Shown: positions 53,366 through 62,392, counted from the first letter of the stretch. The stretch: 64,000 nucleotides of DNA from Nostoc sp. MS1 (GCF_019976755.1 NZ_AP023441.1:3283501-3347500); one strand, 5' to 3'. Numbers and translations: made by a program. The notes: a model not told the origin generated them from the sequence alone.

Positions 53366-55438
53366 TTACCAGTCTCGTTCAACGGCAATAATTTCTGTGT
53401 ATTCAAACTCATTGGGACTTTGTTTGACCAGAGGATAGATTTCTCCGCCCAATTCAATATAATCTTGTTCACAATCTGGTTTAGATGAGTAATATGTCAG
53501 CACGTATTCCCTACCAATTCTATCTGCGATTTCTGCTTCTACCTCACCCCGCCATTGGGTTTTTGTCACTAATACTATCAACTGGTTTGCTAACTCAGGT
53601 AATGTTTGGGCAATTTTTCTACGGTAATTCTCATCTAAACTACCAAATGGTGAATCCATGACAATGGGGAAGGTACTACTGTCGGGTACGGTTAAGATTT
53701 TCCGTTTCTCACTCCAATCTCTTACCTTATCAATAATACTGGCAATAAAAGATAGGCTAAGGATTTGGTTTTCACCAGTAGAAGCAGCAACTGCTGCTTC
53801 CATCCCTGATGTATTTTCTACAAGCGTTAATTCGTATTTATCGCTGAGTTTTGGGACGTAGGGAGTAAAAGAAATGGAATTGAATATTTCTTGTAAACGC
53901 TTTTCCAATTGCAGACGAAACTGCTTTTCTTGGCGGTTTCTTACTTCTGTTAATCGTTCAATTGCATCTTGCGTAGCATTTATCCGTCTTTGTGCTAATA
54001 ACTGTTTTTCTTCATTGAGTTTTTGTTTAGCAATTTGCTTAACTAAAGCATCGATATCAGTCTTCACATGAGCAATTTGTTGTTGATTTGCACCTTGTTC
54101 TCTATGCAATTCATCAATTTTACTTTCAATCTCATCCAACCGTTTCTGCAAACTGCTAATTTCTTCGTTAGTGTCTTTACGCAAGCGTTCTTGAATACTT
54201 TCTAACTCATGCTCAACTTGAGATATATTTTGACGTAACTGATTAATTCTCGCCTGTTCTCTGTCTACCTCCTCCCAAAATGCTACTGCTTGCTTATCAA
54301 TTTCATCTACTTGGGCGCTCATGCGAATAGCAGTTTCTTCTACAGCCGAAGAACCAGCTTGATTTAACCAGAGGCTGACGTTTGTATGCGAATGATTTCC
54401 CTCATGTAATTCCGCACCACAAATACAACGTTGTGACTTAAGTAATTCATTAATAAATTCCCGCGAAATACCAGTTGTCAATTCACCCCGTTGTTTCAAA
54501 TCCTGCATAATCTGCCGGAATTGGGTGGTACTATCTGATAGTAATACTGTGTAGCCCCGTGCGGAAATAATTTTCTTGAGTGCTTCTTTAGTTTGGCGTA
54601 GGCTTTCTTGATTCGCCGTCTTTTGATTTTCTAATTCTTGTCTCCTCTGTTGTAATTCTTTTGCCGCACTCAGTTCTTGTAAACGATTACCTGTCTCTTT
54701 TTTAAAAGTTTGTTGATACTCTAACTCTTGCTTAATTTCTGTTTGTCTACTATTAATACGTTCAATTTCTTGTTCTAGTTTCTCTTGTTCACGCAAAAGC
54801 TGTTTAATCTCAGAGTCACCAATAGCTTTTAATTCATTTTCTAAACTTTTTTTCGCTTCTCCCAAATGTCTAATCGAACGGTTAATAACTTCTACACCCA
54901 AGAAAATTTTCGTAGCTTCGGCAATTTCCGCTTTTTTATCAGAACGGACGATTTCTTCTATGCGTTCACCGTCGAAGAAAAAATATTGATGTAAGCTGAC
55001 AGGTAAAATTTGCCCAATGATTTCTTCTGGTTGCTGGCTGGGATAATACCATCTACCATCATCCCCAGCTACCTGCATGAGTAATTCCGTCTTACCCACT
55101 GCAAAATCAGTTTTATTTTTATAGCCTTTACACTGGCGTTTAACGTTATAGCGTTTGCCTTCGTGTTCCCAGTTTATTTCTACCCAACATTCTACAGCTT
55201 GTCCTAGTGCAGCTTCTGCGATCGCTCTTTTATTCACCAATTGTTCTGTTGAGGCAAAAGCCGCACTAAACCTCTCATATAATACCCACGTAAAGGCATT
55301 GAGCAAACTGGTTTTACCTGAGCCATTATTGCCATGAATTATCGTGGTGTTAAGAACATCTCCCCCAGCAATAACTATCTCTGGCGTTCTCCCATAAAAT
55401 GAGCGAAAATTACACAGCTTTATGGAAGTTAGCTTCAT
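53366..55438 (-). CDS. DndD/Rad50-like ATPase with zinc-hook-type cysteines
   Basis: The 690-residue protein has Walker A IIHGNNGSGKTSLL at about 33-46, a YFFFDGERIEEIV segment near 152 closely matching the DndD type, two coiled-coil arms (about 185-300 and 375-510), a CICGAEL sequence near 338 where the arms meet (zinc-hook-like, CxCG), the signature TGENQILSLSFIASI near 548 and Walker B FPIVMDSPFGSLDE near 590. It is distinct from the dndD at 1758. It overlaps by four bases the upstream 59-residue gene. A role as a second DNA-processing ATPase of the defence system is plausible, but a DNA-repair role cannot be excluded. Confidence 0.85.
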   Translation of the reverse strand: MKLTSIKLCNFRSFYGRTPEIVIAGGDVLNTTIIHGNNGSGKTSLLNAFTWVLYERFSAAFASTEQLVNKRAIAEAALGQAVECWVEINWEHEGKRYNVKRQCKGYKNKTDFAVGKTELLMQVAGDDGRWYYPSQQPEEIIGQILPVSLHQYFFFDGERIEEIVRSDKKAEIAEATKIFLGVEVINRSIRHLGEAKKSLENELKAIGDSEIKQLLREQEKLEQEIERINSRQTEIKQELEYQQTFKKETGNRLQELSAAKELQQRRQELENQKTANQESLRQTKEALKKIISARGYTVLLSDSTTQFRQIMQDLKQRGELTTGISREFINELLKSQRCICGAELHEGNHSHTNVSLWLNQAGSSAVEETAIRMSAQVDEIDKQAVAFWEEVDREQARINQLRQNISQVEHELESIQERLRKDTNEEISSLQKRLDEIESKIDELHREQGANQQQIAHVKTDIDALVKQIAKQKLNEEKQLLAQRRINATQDAIERLTEVRNRQEKQFRLQLEKRLQEIFNSISFTPYVPKLSDKYELTLVENTSGMEAAVAASTGENQILSLSFIASIIDKVRDWSEKRKILTVPDSSTFPIVMDSPFGSLDENYRRKIAQTLPELANQLIVLVTKTQWRGEVEAEIADRIGREYVLTYYSSKPDCEQDYIELGGEIYPLVKQSPNEFEYTEIIAVERDW

Positions 55439-55614
55439 CGCACCGCTTCCTTCACAATTGTCAAAATATCATCATTGATTGGGCTATTACTTTTTTTATC
55501 TAGCCGATTTTTTTCTAAATGCCATACCCGCTCAATAATTTGCCGCACCTCTGGCGGAGCGTTAATAATTGGCTCTTGAACATCATCAATATTTTGCTCT
55601 TGAGACATCTTCAT
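55435..55614 (-). CDS. 59-residue partner of the DndD/Rad50-like ATPase
   Basis: This short gene reads MKMSQEQNIDDVQEP at the start and ends DDILTIVKEAVR; its stop overlaps the ATPase ATG in ATGA. The product is charged and helical (PPEVRQIIERVWHLEKNR). Tight coupling to the ATPase points to a subunit or assembly factor. No family is recognised. A second ATG at 55608 is an alternative start. Confidence 0.65.
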   Translation of the reverse strand: MKMSQEQNIDDVQEPIINAPPEVRQIIERVWHLEKNRLDKKSNSPINDDILTIVKEAVR

Positions 55615-56007
55615 CTAGCAGTAGTTTATGCTTTATTTTAGCCGCATCTATTGTTAATTCTACATCTGTAAAGCCACGATCACGTTAATCTTTAAATTCT
55701 GCAAGTTGTGCTGATAAAAGTTTAAATATTTTTCACATAATTGAATAAGAAGTTTTTTAATTTTGATACTTTTGAGAAGACTCTATTCAATGATAGAAAA
55801 AATTTCGCCATAGATGATCGAAACGCTGTGGGTAGCTTGCTTGATAGATGCAGCCCAGGAAAGCTTTGCCGTATCGAAATTACGAATTACGAATTAGTAT
55901 GACCCCCAGCCTCAACAAATAACCTATGTGCATCAGCCCCAATTCTGACGTAAAATCAAAAAGTCGAATACAATATCAACCAAAGCGCTGTCTTATAAGC
56001 GAGCTTT
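55615..56007. other. Intergenic region between divergent ATPase and prfB units
   Basis: The 393 bases contain the promoters of the small ATPase-partner gene and of prfB. A GAAATTACGAATTACGAATT repeat near 55878, also present near 45283, is the only recurring motif. No reading frame is convincing. Confidence 0.5.
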
Positions 56008-57130
56008 ATGGAAGTTTTAGAACTCAAACGCGAAATCGAAACGTTGTCTAGCCGCCTGGGTAAAACCCAGGACTATCTTTGACGTACCTGCACTCAAAGC
56101 CAAAATTCAAGACCTAGAACAAATAGCAGCACAGCCGGAATTTTGGGACGACCAAAACCAAGCGCAAAAAACGCTGCAAGAACTCAACGACCTCAAAGCC
56201 CACTTAGATAGATATTATCAGTGGCACGCTAATCTAGATGATACTAGGGCAGTGGTTGAGTTATTGGAATTGGAAACCGACGAAGCACTGTTGCAAGAAG
56301 CGGAATCAACAATTACTAGGCTCAATCGTGACCTTGACCAGTGGGAACTGCAACAGTTATTATCTGGCCCCTACGATGCAGAAGGGGCAGTATTAACAAT
56401 TAACGCTGGTGCGGGTGGTACAGATGCTCAAGATTGGGCATTTATGCTGCTGAGGATGTATACTCGCTGGGCGGAAGCACAAGGTTATAAGGTAGCTTTA
56501 GCCGAGGAGTCAGAGGGTGACGAAGCGGGGATTAAATCAGCCACCTTGGAAATTACTGGTCGTTATGCCTACGGTTATTTGCGCTCAGAAACAGGCACTC
56601 ATCGCTTAGTAAGAATTTCCCCGTTTAACGCCAATGGTAAGCGCCAAACCAGTTTCGCAGGGGTGGAAGTTATGCCACAGTTGGATAACACGGTGCAACT
56701 AGATATCCCCGAAAAGGACTTGGAAATCACCACAACTCGGTCTGGCGGTAAAGGTGGGCAGAACGTTAATAAAGTAGAAACAGCCGTGCGAGTGGTTCAC
56801 CTGCCAACAGGTATTGCTGTGCGCTGTACAGAAGAACGTTCCCAACTACAAAACAAAGAAAAAGCCCTCGCCCGTCTTAAAGCTAAGTTGTTAGTTATTG
56901 CCCAAGAACAGAAAGCCCAAGAAATCGCCCAAATTCGCGGTGATATGGTAGAAGCTTCCTGGGGGAATCAAATCCGCAACTATGTATTCCACCCTTACCA
57001 GATGGTAAAGGATTTACGTACCAACGCAGAAACAACTGCGATCGCCGACATCATGAACGGCGAAATCGATATGTTCATCCAAGCCTATCTACGGCAGGAG
57101 AATCAGATAGTGGAGGGGGAGGGTAGTTAG
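56008..57130 (+). CDS. prfB: Peptide chain release factor 2, programmed +1 frameshift
   Basis: RF2 ends translation at UGA and UAA. The gene opens at the ATG at 56008, reads 24 codons to an in-frame TGA at 56080-56082 within CTTTGAC, then continues in the +1 frame from GAC at 56081, giving about 373 residues. An AGGA sequence three bases before TATCTTTGAC plays the internal Shine-Dalgarno role known from E. coli prfB. In the main frame SPFNANGKRQ carries the SPF stop-recognition element and SGGKGGQNVNK the catalytic GGQ. The frameshift is autoregulatory: low RF2 allows slippage past the TGA. Confidence 0.95.
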
Positions 57131-57172
57131 TTGACAATTGACAATTGACAATTGACAGTTGACAGTTGATGG
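57128..57172. repeat. Tandem heptamer (STRR-type) repeat
   Basis: The units TTGACAA and TTGACAG repeat six times (e.g. GTTGACAATTGACAATTGAC), starting at the prfB stop codon TAG. Confidence 0.75.
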
Positions 57173-57296
57173 TGGGCAGAGTTTGAAAGCTTCTTCCTTT
57201 TCCCCACTCCCCACTCCCTACTCTCCACTCCCTACTCCCTACTCTCCCTGCTTACCTGTTAAATTTATATATAAAAGGATTTGAAATTTAATTGTT

Positions 57297-57452
57297 ATGA
57301 GTAATTCGCCTTCAACAGAATCTCAACCTAGCTACGTCAAGCTGGCTATGCGGAATATGGTGCGTAAGGGTGGGACTTCTGTTAAACATTTCGTCTTGAC
57401 TACAGTGGGGCTTTTAGCTGTCCTGGTGGGACTTGCTTATTTAACTCGCTAA
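57297..57452 (+). CDS. DUF3285 family small membrane protein (51 aa)
   Basis: This 51-codon gene encodes MSNSPSTESQPSYVKLAMRN, then MVRKGGTSVKHF and a C-terminal membrane helix (VLTTVGLLAVLVGLAYLTR). It fits DUF3285, a short protein conserved in cyanobacteria and often found beside prfB and ybeY. Function unknown. It is transcribed with prfB and ybeY. Confidence 0.85.
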   Translation: MSNSPSTESQPSYVKLAMRNMVRKGGTSVKHFVLTTVGLLAVLVGLAYLTR

Positions 57453-57492
57453 TCATAAGCCAAAATCTTTTAGTGCTGAGGAGAGTGGGTGT

Positions 57493-58020
57493 TTGGTGCA
57501 AGTTGAACTAGATGTACAAGATAATTTCTTTGAGTCTTTCCCGGAAGTAGCTCAAGCTTCTGGATATGTGGATACAATTACTCCTACAACCTGGGAAGAC
57601 TGGTTTGGTCGTTGGTTAGAAATTCTTGAGTCTGATCTTCCGCCTGCACCAAGCTATGAAATTTGCTTGCGGTTAACTGATGATACCGAAATGCAGGCAA
57701 TTAATGCCCAATACCGTCAGCAAGACAAACCTACAGATGTTTTAGCATTCGCCGCTTTAGAAGTAGATTTGCCCCAAAATCCGGAATTGACCGCAGAGCC
57801 ATTGTATCTAGGTGATATTGTGGTTTCTATCAATACGGCACAACGCCAAGCTAATCAACAGGAGCATACTTTGTCAACTGAGTTAGCTTGGTTAACTGCT
57901 CACGGGTTGTTACATCTGTTGGGCTGGGATCATCCCGATGAAGAAAGTTTAATTGCCATGTTAAAACAACAAATGATATTGCTAGAGGCTATTGGTATTC
58001 ATATCAACATTAATCCTTAA
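57493..58020 (+). CDS. ybeY: Endoribonuclease YbeY
   Basis: YbeY is a zinc-dependent RNase in rRNA maturation and ribosome quality control. The metal-binding HGLLHLLGWDHPDEE near residue 137 and the ELAWLTAHG helix are conserved. Start is TTG at 57493 or the next codon GTG at 57496; the GTG seems more probable, giving MQVELDVQDN. The GGAGAG upstream fits either. It follows the DUF3285 gene by 40 bases. Confidence 0.93.
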   Translation: MVQVELDVQDNFFESFPEVAQASGYVDTITPTTWEDWFGRWLEILESDLPPAPSYEICLRLTDDTEMQAINAQYRQQDKPTDVLAFAALEVDLPQNPELTAEPLYLGDIVVSINTAQRQANQQEHTLSTELAWLTAHGLLHLLGWDHPDEESLIAMLKQQMILLEAIGIHININP

Positions 58021-58153
58021 GAATTTACTTATTATTTAAGTATTTATTCCTAACCATGTTTTTATAATACTTGAGGAGAAAATTGCCTAAAAGCACATAG
58101 CAGATTAAAATCGGCGAAGATTTATCACTAACCTAAATTTTATTTTTAAGCCT

Positions 58154-58609
58154 ATGCCTCAACAAGTTACCCAGTCACCAACGCCAAACAGCTTACCATC
58201 ACTAGTAATGAAAGAACGGGAACTTTCTTGGCAAGTTGCCACTAACTTATTGATTAGCTTTAAATATGCTTGGGCGGGAATCGTCTATAGTTTTCAAACT
58301 CAGCGTAATTTTCGCATTCATGTTAGTGTTTGTGCATTGGCGATCGCATTAAGTATTTTCTTACATTTACAACCCGTAGAGATATCGGTTATTGGTATCA
58401 CTAGCGGTTTAGTCTTGGTGATGGAGTTGTTGAATACTGCGATCGAGTCTCTTGTAGACTTGACTGTAAAACAGACTTACCATGAATTAGCAAAAATCGC
58501 TAAGGACTGTGCAGCCGGTGCGGTACTAGTTTCGGCTATGGTAGCAGTGCTGGTTGCAGCAGCTCTATTACTCCCACCTCTGGTAGTTTTAATTAGGTCG
58601 GCTTTGTAG
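58154..58609 (+). CDS. dgkA: Diacylglycerol kinase, DgkA family
   Basis: The 151-residue protein has a polar N-terminus, a conserved FKYAWAGIVYSFQTQRNFRIH segment split across the first amphipathic helix, and three membrane helices. The catalytic signature ELLNTAIESLVDL lies near residue 96. The family phosphorylates diacylglycerol or undecaprenol in the inner membrane. It follows ybeY by 133 bases and may be in the same transcript; this order (ybeY-dgkA) is common. Confidence 0.9.
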   Translation: MPQQVTQSPTPNSLPSLVMKERELSWQVATNLLISFKYAWAGIVYSFQTQRNFRIHVSVCALAIALSIFLHLQPVEISVIGITSGLVLVMELLNTAIESLVDLTVKQTYHELAKIAKDCAAGAVLVSAMVAVLVAAALLLPPLVVLIRSAL

Positions 58610-58712
58610 AGAAAGGGGAAGTGAACGTAATATGGCTTCTTTACTGGCAAGTAAGTGCCTTAGTTGAAAGCTTCACCTCAAGAATTTTATCATGGTTGGG
58701 AATATTTATAAA

Positions 58713-58752
58713 TTAGGAGAGGGAGTTAGCGATCGCTAAATCTCTCTCCTAA
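58713..58752. terminator. Bidirectional hairpin terminator between dgkA and phoD
   Basis: A 40-base near-perfect palindrome: the left arm TTAGGAGAGGGAGTTAGCGA and the right arm pair at 18 of 20 positions, with one of the two exceptions a G-T wobble. Its centre is the HIP1 octamer GCGATCGC. It lies between convergent genes, with AAAA on one side and TTTATAA on the other. Confidence 0.7.
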
Positions 58753-58760
58753 AACTTATA

Positions 58761-60329
58761 TCAGGCTTCTTTTGCCCCTGGCTGCCCATTTTCTACCACA
58801 AACGAGGCCAGAGTATTAATAGAAGCATTCTGATCAATTATGCTGGAAACTGCACGGTAATCACTTTGCCAACGTTCTCTTGTTAATTGACAACGGACAT
58901 AACCCCGGTAAGCACCATCAAAGAATTTAGTATGAGGATTATCTATGAGTGCATTTTGTACGGGAATAATAAAACTATTGGGAAAGTCTGAAGTAATGGA
59001 AGTACCGACAAACTCAGTTCCAACTGTTGCAGAAAGCGGGTTATTGAAGTCAGTTTTTAAGTCATGTACCCAACTGGAATGAATATCTCCACTAATTACC
59101 ACTGGGTTTGAGGGTTTACGCTGTTCTAAAAAGTTTAACAGTCTTCTACGAGCAGCTACATAACCATCCCATTGATCAACATTAAATAGTTGTATACCTG
59201 GACGAGGATCAAAATCAAATTGAGCCAACATGGTTTGTTGGGCAATTACATTCCAACGTGCTGGTGATTTATCTAGACCCCTAAATAACCAACTTTCTTG
59301 TCTTGCACCTGTCATAGTCGCTTTTGGGTCTAAAGCTGCATCACAAAGCGGCTTGAGTCCATCTCCACAAGGTTGGTCAGTACGGTATTGGCGAGTATCG
59401 AGAATATGGAACTCAACTAAATTCCCAAATGTTAATCGCCGATATAGCAGCATACTGGCTTGCTTAGGTAGAGAAGATAGGCGTAACGGCATATGCTCAT
59501 AATACGCTTGGTACGCATTGGCGCGTCTGCGCTCAAATGCCTGCCGACTCTGGTTATCTTCTGGGATGAAGTTGGCATAATTGTTATCAACCTCATGGTC
59601 ATCCCAAGTTACTGCCCAAGGGAAGTTAGCATGAACTGCTCGTAAATTCGCATCTGTTCTGTACAAAGCATAACGGTTGCGGTAGTCAGCTAGGGTGATG
59701 ATTTCCGGTCCGATATGTTGACGCGGCGCATTAGGTTCAGGCGCATACTCATAAATGTAGTCACCTAAATGTACAACTAGGTCTAGGTCTTCCTCCGCCA
59801 TGTGTTTATAGGCTGTGTAAAAGCCATTCTGCCAATCTTGGCAAGAGGCAAAGGCAAAATTAAATTTCTGAATAGAACTAAAAGGCGCGGCGGCTGTCCG
59901 TGTGCGTCCTACAGGGCTAACTTCATTGCCTACCTTAAATTGATACCAATACCAACGATCAGCCTCTAACCCGCGCACATCAACGTGTACCGAGTGACCT
60001 AGTTCTGGTGTGGCTAATACTGTTCCTTGCTGTACAACTTGCGTCAAGTTTTCGTCATGGGCAATTTTCCACTGTACAGGAACATTCACTGGTGGCATAC
60101 CACCGCCATTGAGAGGTTCTGGTGCGAGTCTTGTCCATAACACCACACTATCCGGTAAAGGATCTCCAGACGCAACACCCAGACTAAACGGGTAGCCAGA
60201 AAAGCTTGTTTGTGCCTTCACAGGATGCCATTGACTAGCTACGGCTAACCCTGTAAAGAATCCTGCACCCAGTAAAAAATTCCGTCGATTAAATTGGGTT
60301 GCGAGGAAGTTGTTATTGATAAATTCCAT
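58761..60329 (-). CDS. phoD: PhoD-type alkaline phosphatase, Tat-exported
   Basis: The enzyme hydrolyses phosphate esters outside the cytoplasm during phosphate shortage. The ATG at 60329 has AGGGGTGA upstream and starts a Tat signal (FNRRNFLLGAGFFTGLAVAS); an upstream frame to 60404 lacks such a start. Metal ligands are visible in NFAFASCQDW, LVVHLGDYIYEY, VTWDDHEVDNNYAN and VVISGDIHSSWVHDL. The mature length of about 480 residues is normal for PhoD. A three-repeat Pho box precedes it. Confidence 0.93.
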   Translation of the reverse strand: MEFINNNFLATQFNRRNFLLGAGFFTGLAVASQWHPVKAQTSFSGYPFSLGVASGDPLPDSVVLWTRLAPEPLNGGGMPPVNVPVQWKIAHDENLTQVVQQGTVLATPELGHSVHVDVRGLEADRWYWYQFKVGNEVSPVGRTRTAAAPFSSIQKFNFAFASCQDWQNGFYTAYKHMAEEDLDLVVHLGDYIYEYAPEPNAPRQHIGPEIITLADYRNRYALYRTDANLRAVHANFPWAVTWDDHEVDNNYANFIPEDNQSRQAFERRRANAYQAYYEHMPLRLSSLPKQASMLLYRRLTFGNLVEFHILDTRQYRTDQPCGDGLKPLCDAALDPKATMTGARQESWLFRGLDKSPARWNVIAQQTMLAQFDFDPRPGIQLFNVDQWDGYVAARRRLLNFLEQRKPSNPVVISGDIHSSWVHDLKTDFNNPLSATVGTEFVGTSITSDFPNSFIIPVQNALIDNPHTKFFDGAYRGYVRCQLTRERWQSDYRAVSSIIDQNASINTLASFVVENGQPGAKEA

Positions 60330-60408
60330 ATTCACCCCTACGAAAATTTCCCGATGTTGGCAAACTGCTTGAGTTTGTCCAATTAAGTAAGAGAAACTTA
60401 TCAATGGA

Positions 60409-60438
60409 TTATCAAGGGGGGTTTAAGAAGATGTTAAG
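60409..60438 (-). promoter_or_regulatory. Pho box upstream of phoD
   Basis: On the minus strand CTTAACAT, CTTAAACC and CTTGATAA follow each other with three-base spacers, the 8+3+8+3+8 layout of cyanobacterial Pho boxes (PyTTAAPyPy(T/A)). The site ends 80 bases before the phoD ATG. It should bind the phosphate-response regulator PhoB/SphR. Confidence 0.7.
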
Positions 60439-60440
60439 TC

Positions 60441-60513
60441 ATTGGTAATTGGTAATTGGTCATAACACTATGGACTGTTGACTATGGACTATGGACTATT
60501 GACTATTGACTAA
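60441..60513. repeat. Tandem heptamer (STRR-type) repeat
   Basis: Units of ATTGGTA and ACTATGG/ACTATTG repeat about nine times (e.g. GGACTATGGACTATTGACTA). The repeat overlaps the devA 3' end, and the last residues SQ and the stop codon of devA come from it. Confidence 0.75.
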
Positions 60514-61180
60514 CTAAATACCCATCTTCCATGTGAATAATGCGATCGGCTATGTCTAAAATGCGGTTATCATGAGTTACTAGCAGGATTGTACAACCTT
60601 GTTCTTTTGCTAATTGCTGCATTAAATTAACTACATCACGCCCTGATTTACTGTCTAAAGCGGCAGTTGGTTCATCTGCTAATACTAGTTTAGGATGATG
60701 TACTAAAGCACGAGCGATCGCAACTCTTTGTTTTTGTCCACCAGAGAGGTCATCGGGATAATAATTTAGTCTTTCTCCTAAGCCTACAGTCGATAGCATT
60801 GCCGCAGCTTTGGTTGCTGCTGTCTTAACAGGAACTTTACCAGTCATTTCAAAAGGCATCTGCACATTTTGTTGGGCTGTCAGAAACCCTAGAAGGTTAT
60901 GCGCTTGAAATATATAACCAATATTACGGCGCACTTCTACCATTTCATTTTTGTTAGCGCCAGATAGTTCTTTACCTAATATTTTTAAGCTACCAGATTG
61001 TACAGACCGCAAACTCCCAATTAATGTTAGTAAGGTAGTTTTTCCTGAACCAGAAGGGCCTGTCATGATGACAATTTCTCCTGGTTGTATTTCTAAATTA
61101 ATATCAAAAAGAATCTGCTTTTTGAGTGAACCTTCACCATAATAGTGATTGAGATGAGAGATAGTTATGGCAGGCAACAT
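60503..61180 (-). CDS. devA: DevA-type ABC transporter ATPase
   Basis: The ATPase has Walker A GPSGSGKTTLL (41-51), signature LSGGQKQRVAIARAL and Walker B LVLADEPTAALDS. With the DevC permease and DevB adaptor it forms a DevBCA exporter; in Anabaena this family exports heterocyst glycolipids together with TolC, but paralogues move other substrates. The ATG at 61180 is preferred to one at 61219, because the extra codons would be made of the genomic repeat at 61194. The last two residues and stop derive from a heptamer repeat. Confidence 0.92.
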   Translation of the reverse strand: MLPAITISHLNHYYGEGSLKKQILFDINLEIQPGEIVIMTGPSGSGKTTLLTLIGSLRSVQSGSLKILGKELSGANKNEMVEVRRNIGYIFQAHNLLGFLTAQQNVQMPFEMTGKVPVKTAATKAAAMLSTVGLGERLNYYPDDLSGGQKQRVAIARALVHHPKLVLADEPTAALDSKSGRDVVNLMQQLAKEQGCTILLVTHDNRILDIADRIIHMEDGYLVSQ

Positions 61181-61193
61181 AATAATTTGTAAT

Positions 61194-61217
61194 GGGCTAA
61201 CGCCCCGCTCCGCTAAC
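61194..61217 (-). repeat. Hairpin repeat of the GTTAGCGG family, copy 4
   Basis: On the minus strand GTTAGCGGAGCGGGGCGTTA and GCCC forms GGGC-GTTA-GCCC, the second stem type of this family. It lies between devC and devA. Confidence 0.6.
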
Positions 61218-61237
61218 ATAATTGACTACATAAAGAT

Positions 61238-62392
61238 TTAGAAAATTTCAGCAGGGTCGGCAGATTGTAGTTTTCTAATGGCTAGAGATGCAGAGATTGA
61301 ACACATCAAATTTGTGAGCATAAAGATAAATACTGCCCGATCTAATGTCATCATGATGGGGAGGAGTGTTGCTTGACGGGTAATCATGTACAAGCCTTGG
61401 GAAATGGCAATGCCGGGAATAAAGCCAATTGCAGCTAAAATCAATGCTTCTTGAAAAACAATTATGAGTAGATAACGGTTTTTGAAACCTATAGCTTTTA
61501 ATGTGGCGTATTCTGGCAGGTGATCAGAAACATCACTATAGAGAATTTGATACACAATGACTGCACCCACCATGAAACCAATAATTACACCCAATGTAAA
61601 TGTAAAACCTACAGGTGTGCTTGTATTCCAATAGCTTTTTTCTTGGTCGGCAAATTGTTGTTTTGTTAATACTGTGACATCATCAGGAAGATTAGCTTTT
61701 AAATTAGCTATTACCCAATCTATATTTGCTCCTGTTTCTAACTTAATTAATCCTATATCAATTAACCCTGGTTGCCGTCTTTGATTAAAGAGACGGAAGA
61801 AGTTTACATCACTAGTAATTAGGTTGCCATTGATGCCGAAAGAGGTTCCTAGCTTGAATAAACCAACAGTTTTGATTTGACGATTATTAACTTCTGTGGT
61901 GAAGGAACCAGTAGTTTTAAATCGAGACACAATCTGACCAAATTCTTTCCGCGAACCTTGATCAAATAAGACAGTATCAGGTTCTCTTAATTTAGGTAAA
62001 TTTTCTTGTACACCTGCTAAATTCAAGACTTTTTCTTCGGGATTGAAACCAATGACATAAATATTCCAAGTCTCTTGGTTATCAGGGTTTTTCCAAGCCA
62101 GGGGGTCAACATAGATAGGACTAACTGATTGCACACCAGTAAACCCCATTGCTTGGTAAAGTCTGCGTTGTGAGAAACGCTCCTGCGAAAATAGAGATTT
62201 GTAGCGGCTATTCACCAGCACAATCTCGCCTTCTAAGCTGTTGTGTAGTTGCACAGCACCATCAAACAAAGCTTCCCGAATACCAAGTTGTAAAAACATT
62301 AGCACATCTGCAAAAGCAATCCCAGCGATCGCCACTAGCATCCGTGCCTTTTCCCGCGATAATTGCAACCATGCTATATTTTTCATTGTCAT
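61238..62392 (-). CDS. devC: DevC-type ABC transporter permease
   Basis: The 384-residue protein starts with LQLSREKARMLVAIAGIAFA, the first membrane helix of DevC proteins, has a large periplasmic loop (about 45-260) and three C-terminal helices with YATLKAIGFKNRYLLIIVFQ, the FtsX-type signature. It is the second gene of the operon devB-devC-devA. The first ATG (62392) lies within a heptamer repeat; a second ATG at 62386 (MKNIAWLQL) is the probable original start. Confidence 0.92.
   Translation of the reverse strand: MTMKNIAWLQLSREKARMLVAIAGIAFADVLMFLQLGIREALFDGAVQLHNSLEGEIVLVNSRYKSLFSQERFSQRRLYQAMGFTGVQSVSPIYVDPLAWKNPDNQETWNIYVIGFNPEEKVLNLAGVQENLPKLREPDTVLFDQGSRKEFGQIVSRFKTTGSFTTEVNNRQIKTVGLFKLGTSFGINGNLITSDVNFFRLFNQRRQPGLIDIGLIKLETGANIDWVIANLKANLPDDVTVLTKQQFADQEKSYWNTSTPVGFTFTLGVIIGFMVGAVIVYQILYSDVSDHLPEYATLKAIGFKNRYLLIIVFQEALILAAIGFIPGIAISQGLYMITRQATLLPIMMTLDRAVFIFMLTNLMCSISASLAIRKLQSADPAEIF

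Noticed and set aside
56008..56082. prfB as a pseudogene with a premature stop
   Set aside because: The CTTTGAC context with an upstream AGGA matches the programmed +1 frameshift of RF2 genes, and the downstream frame is intact.
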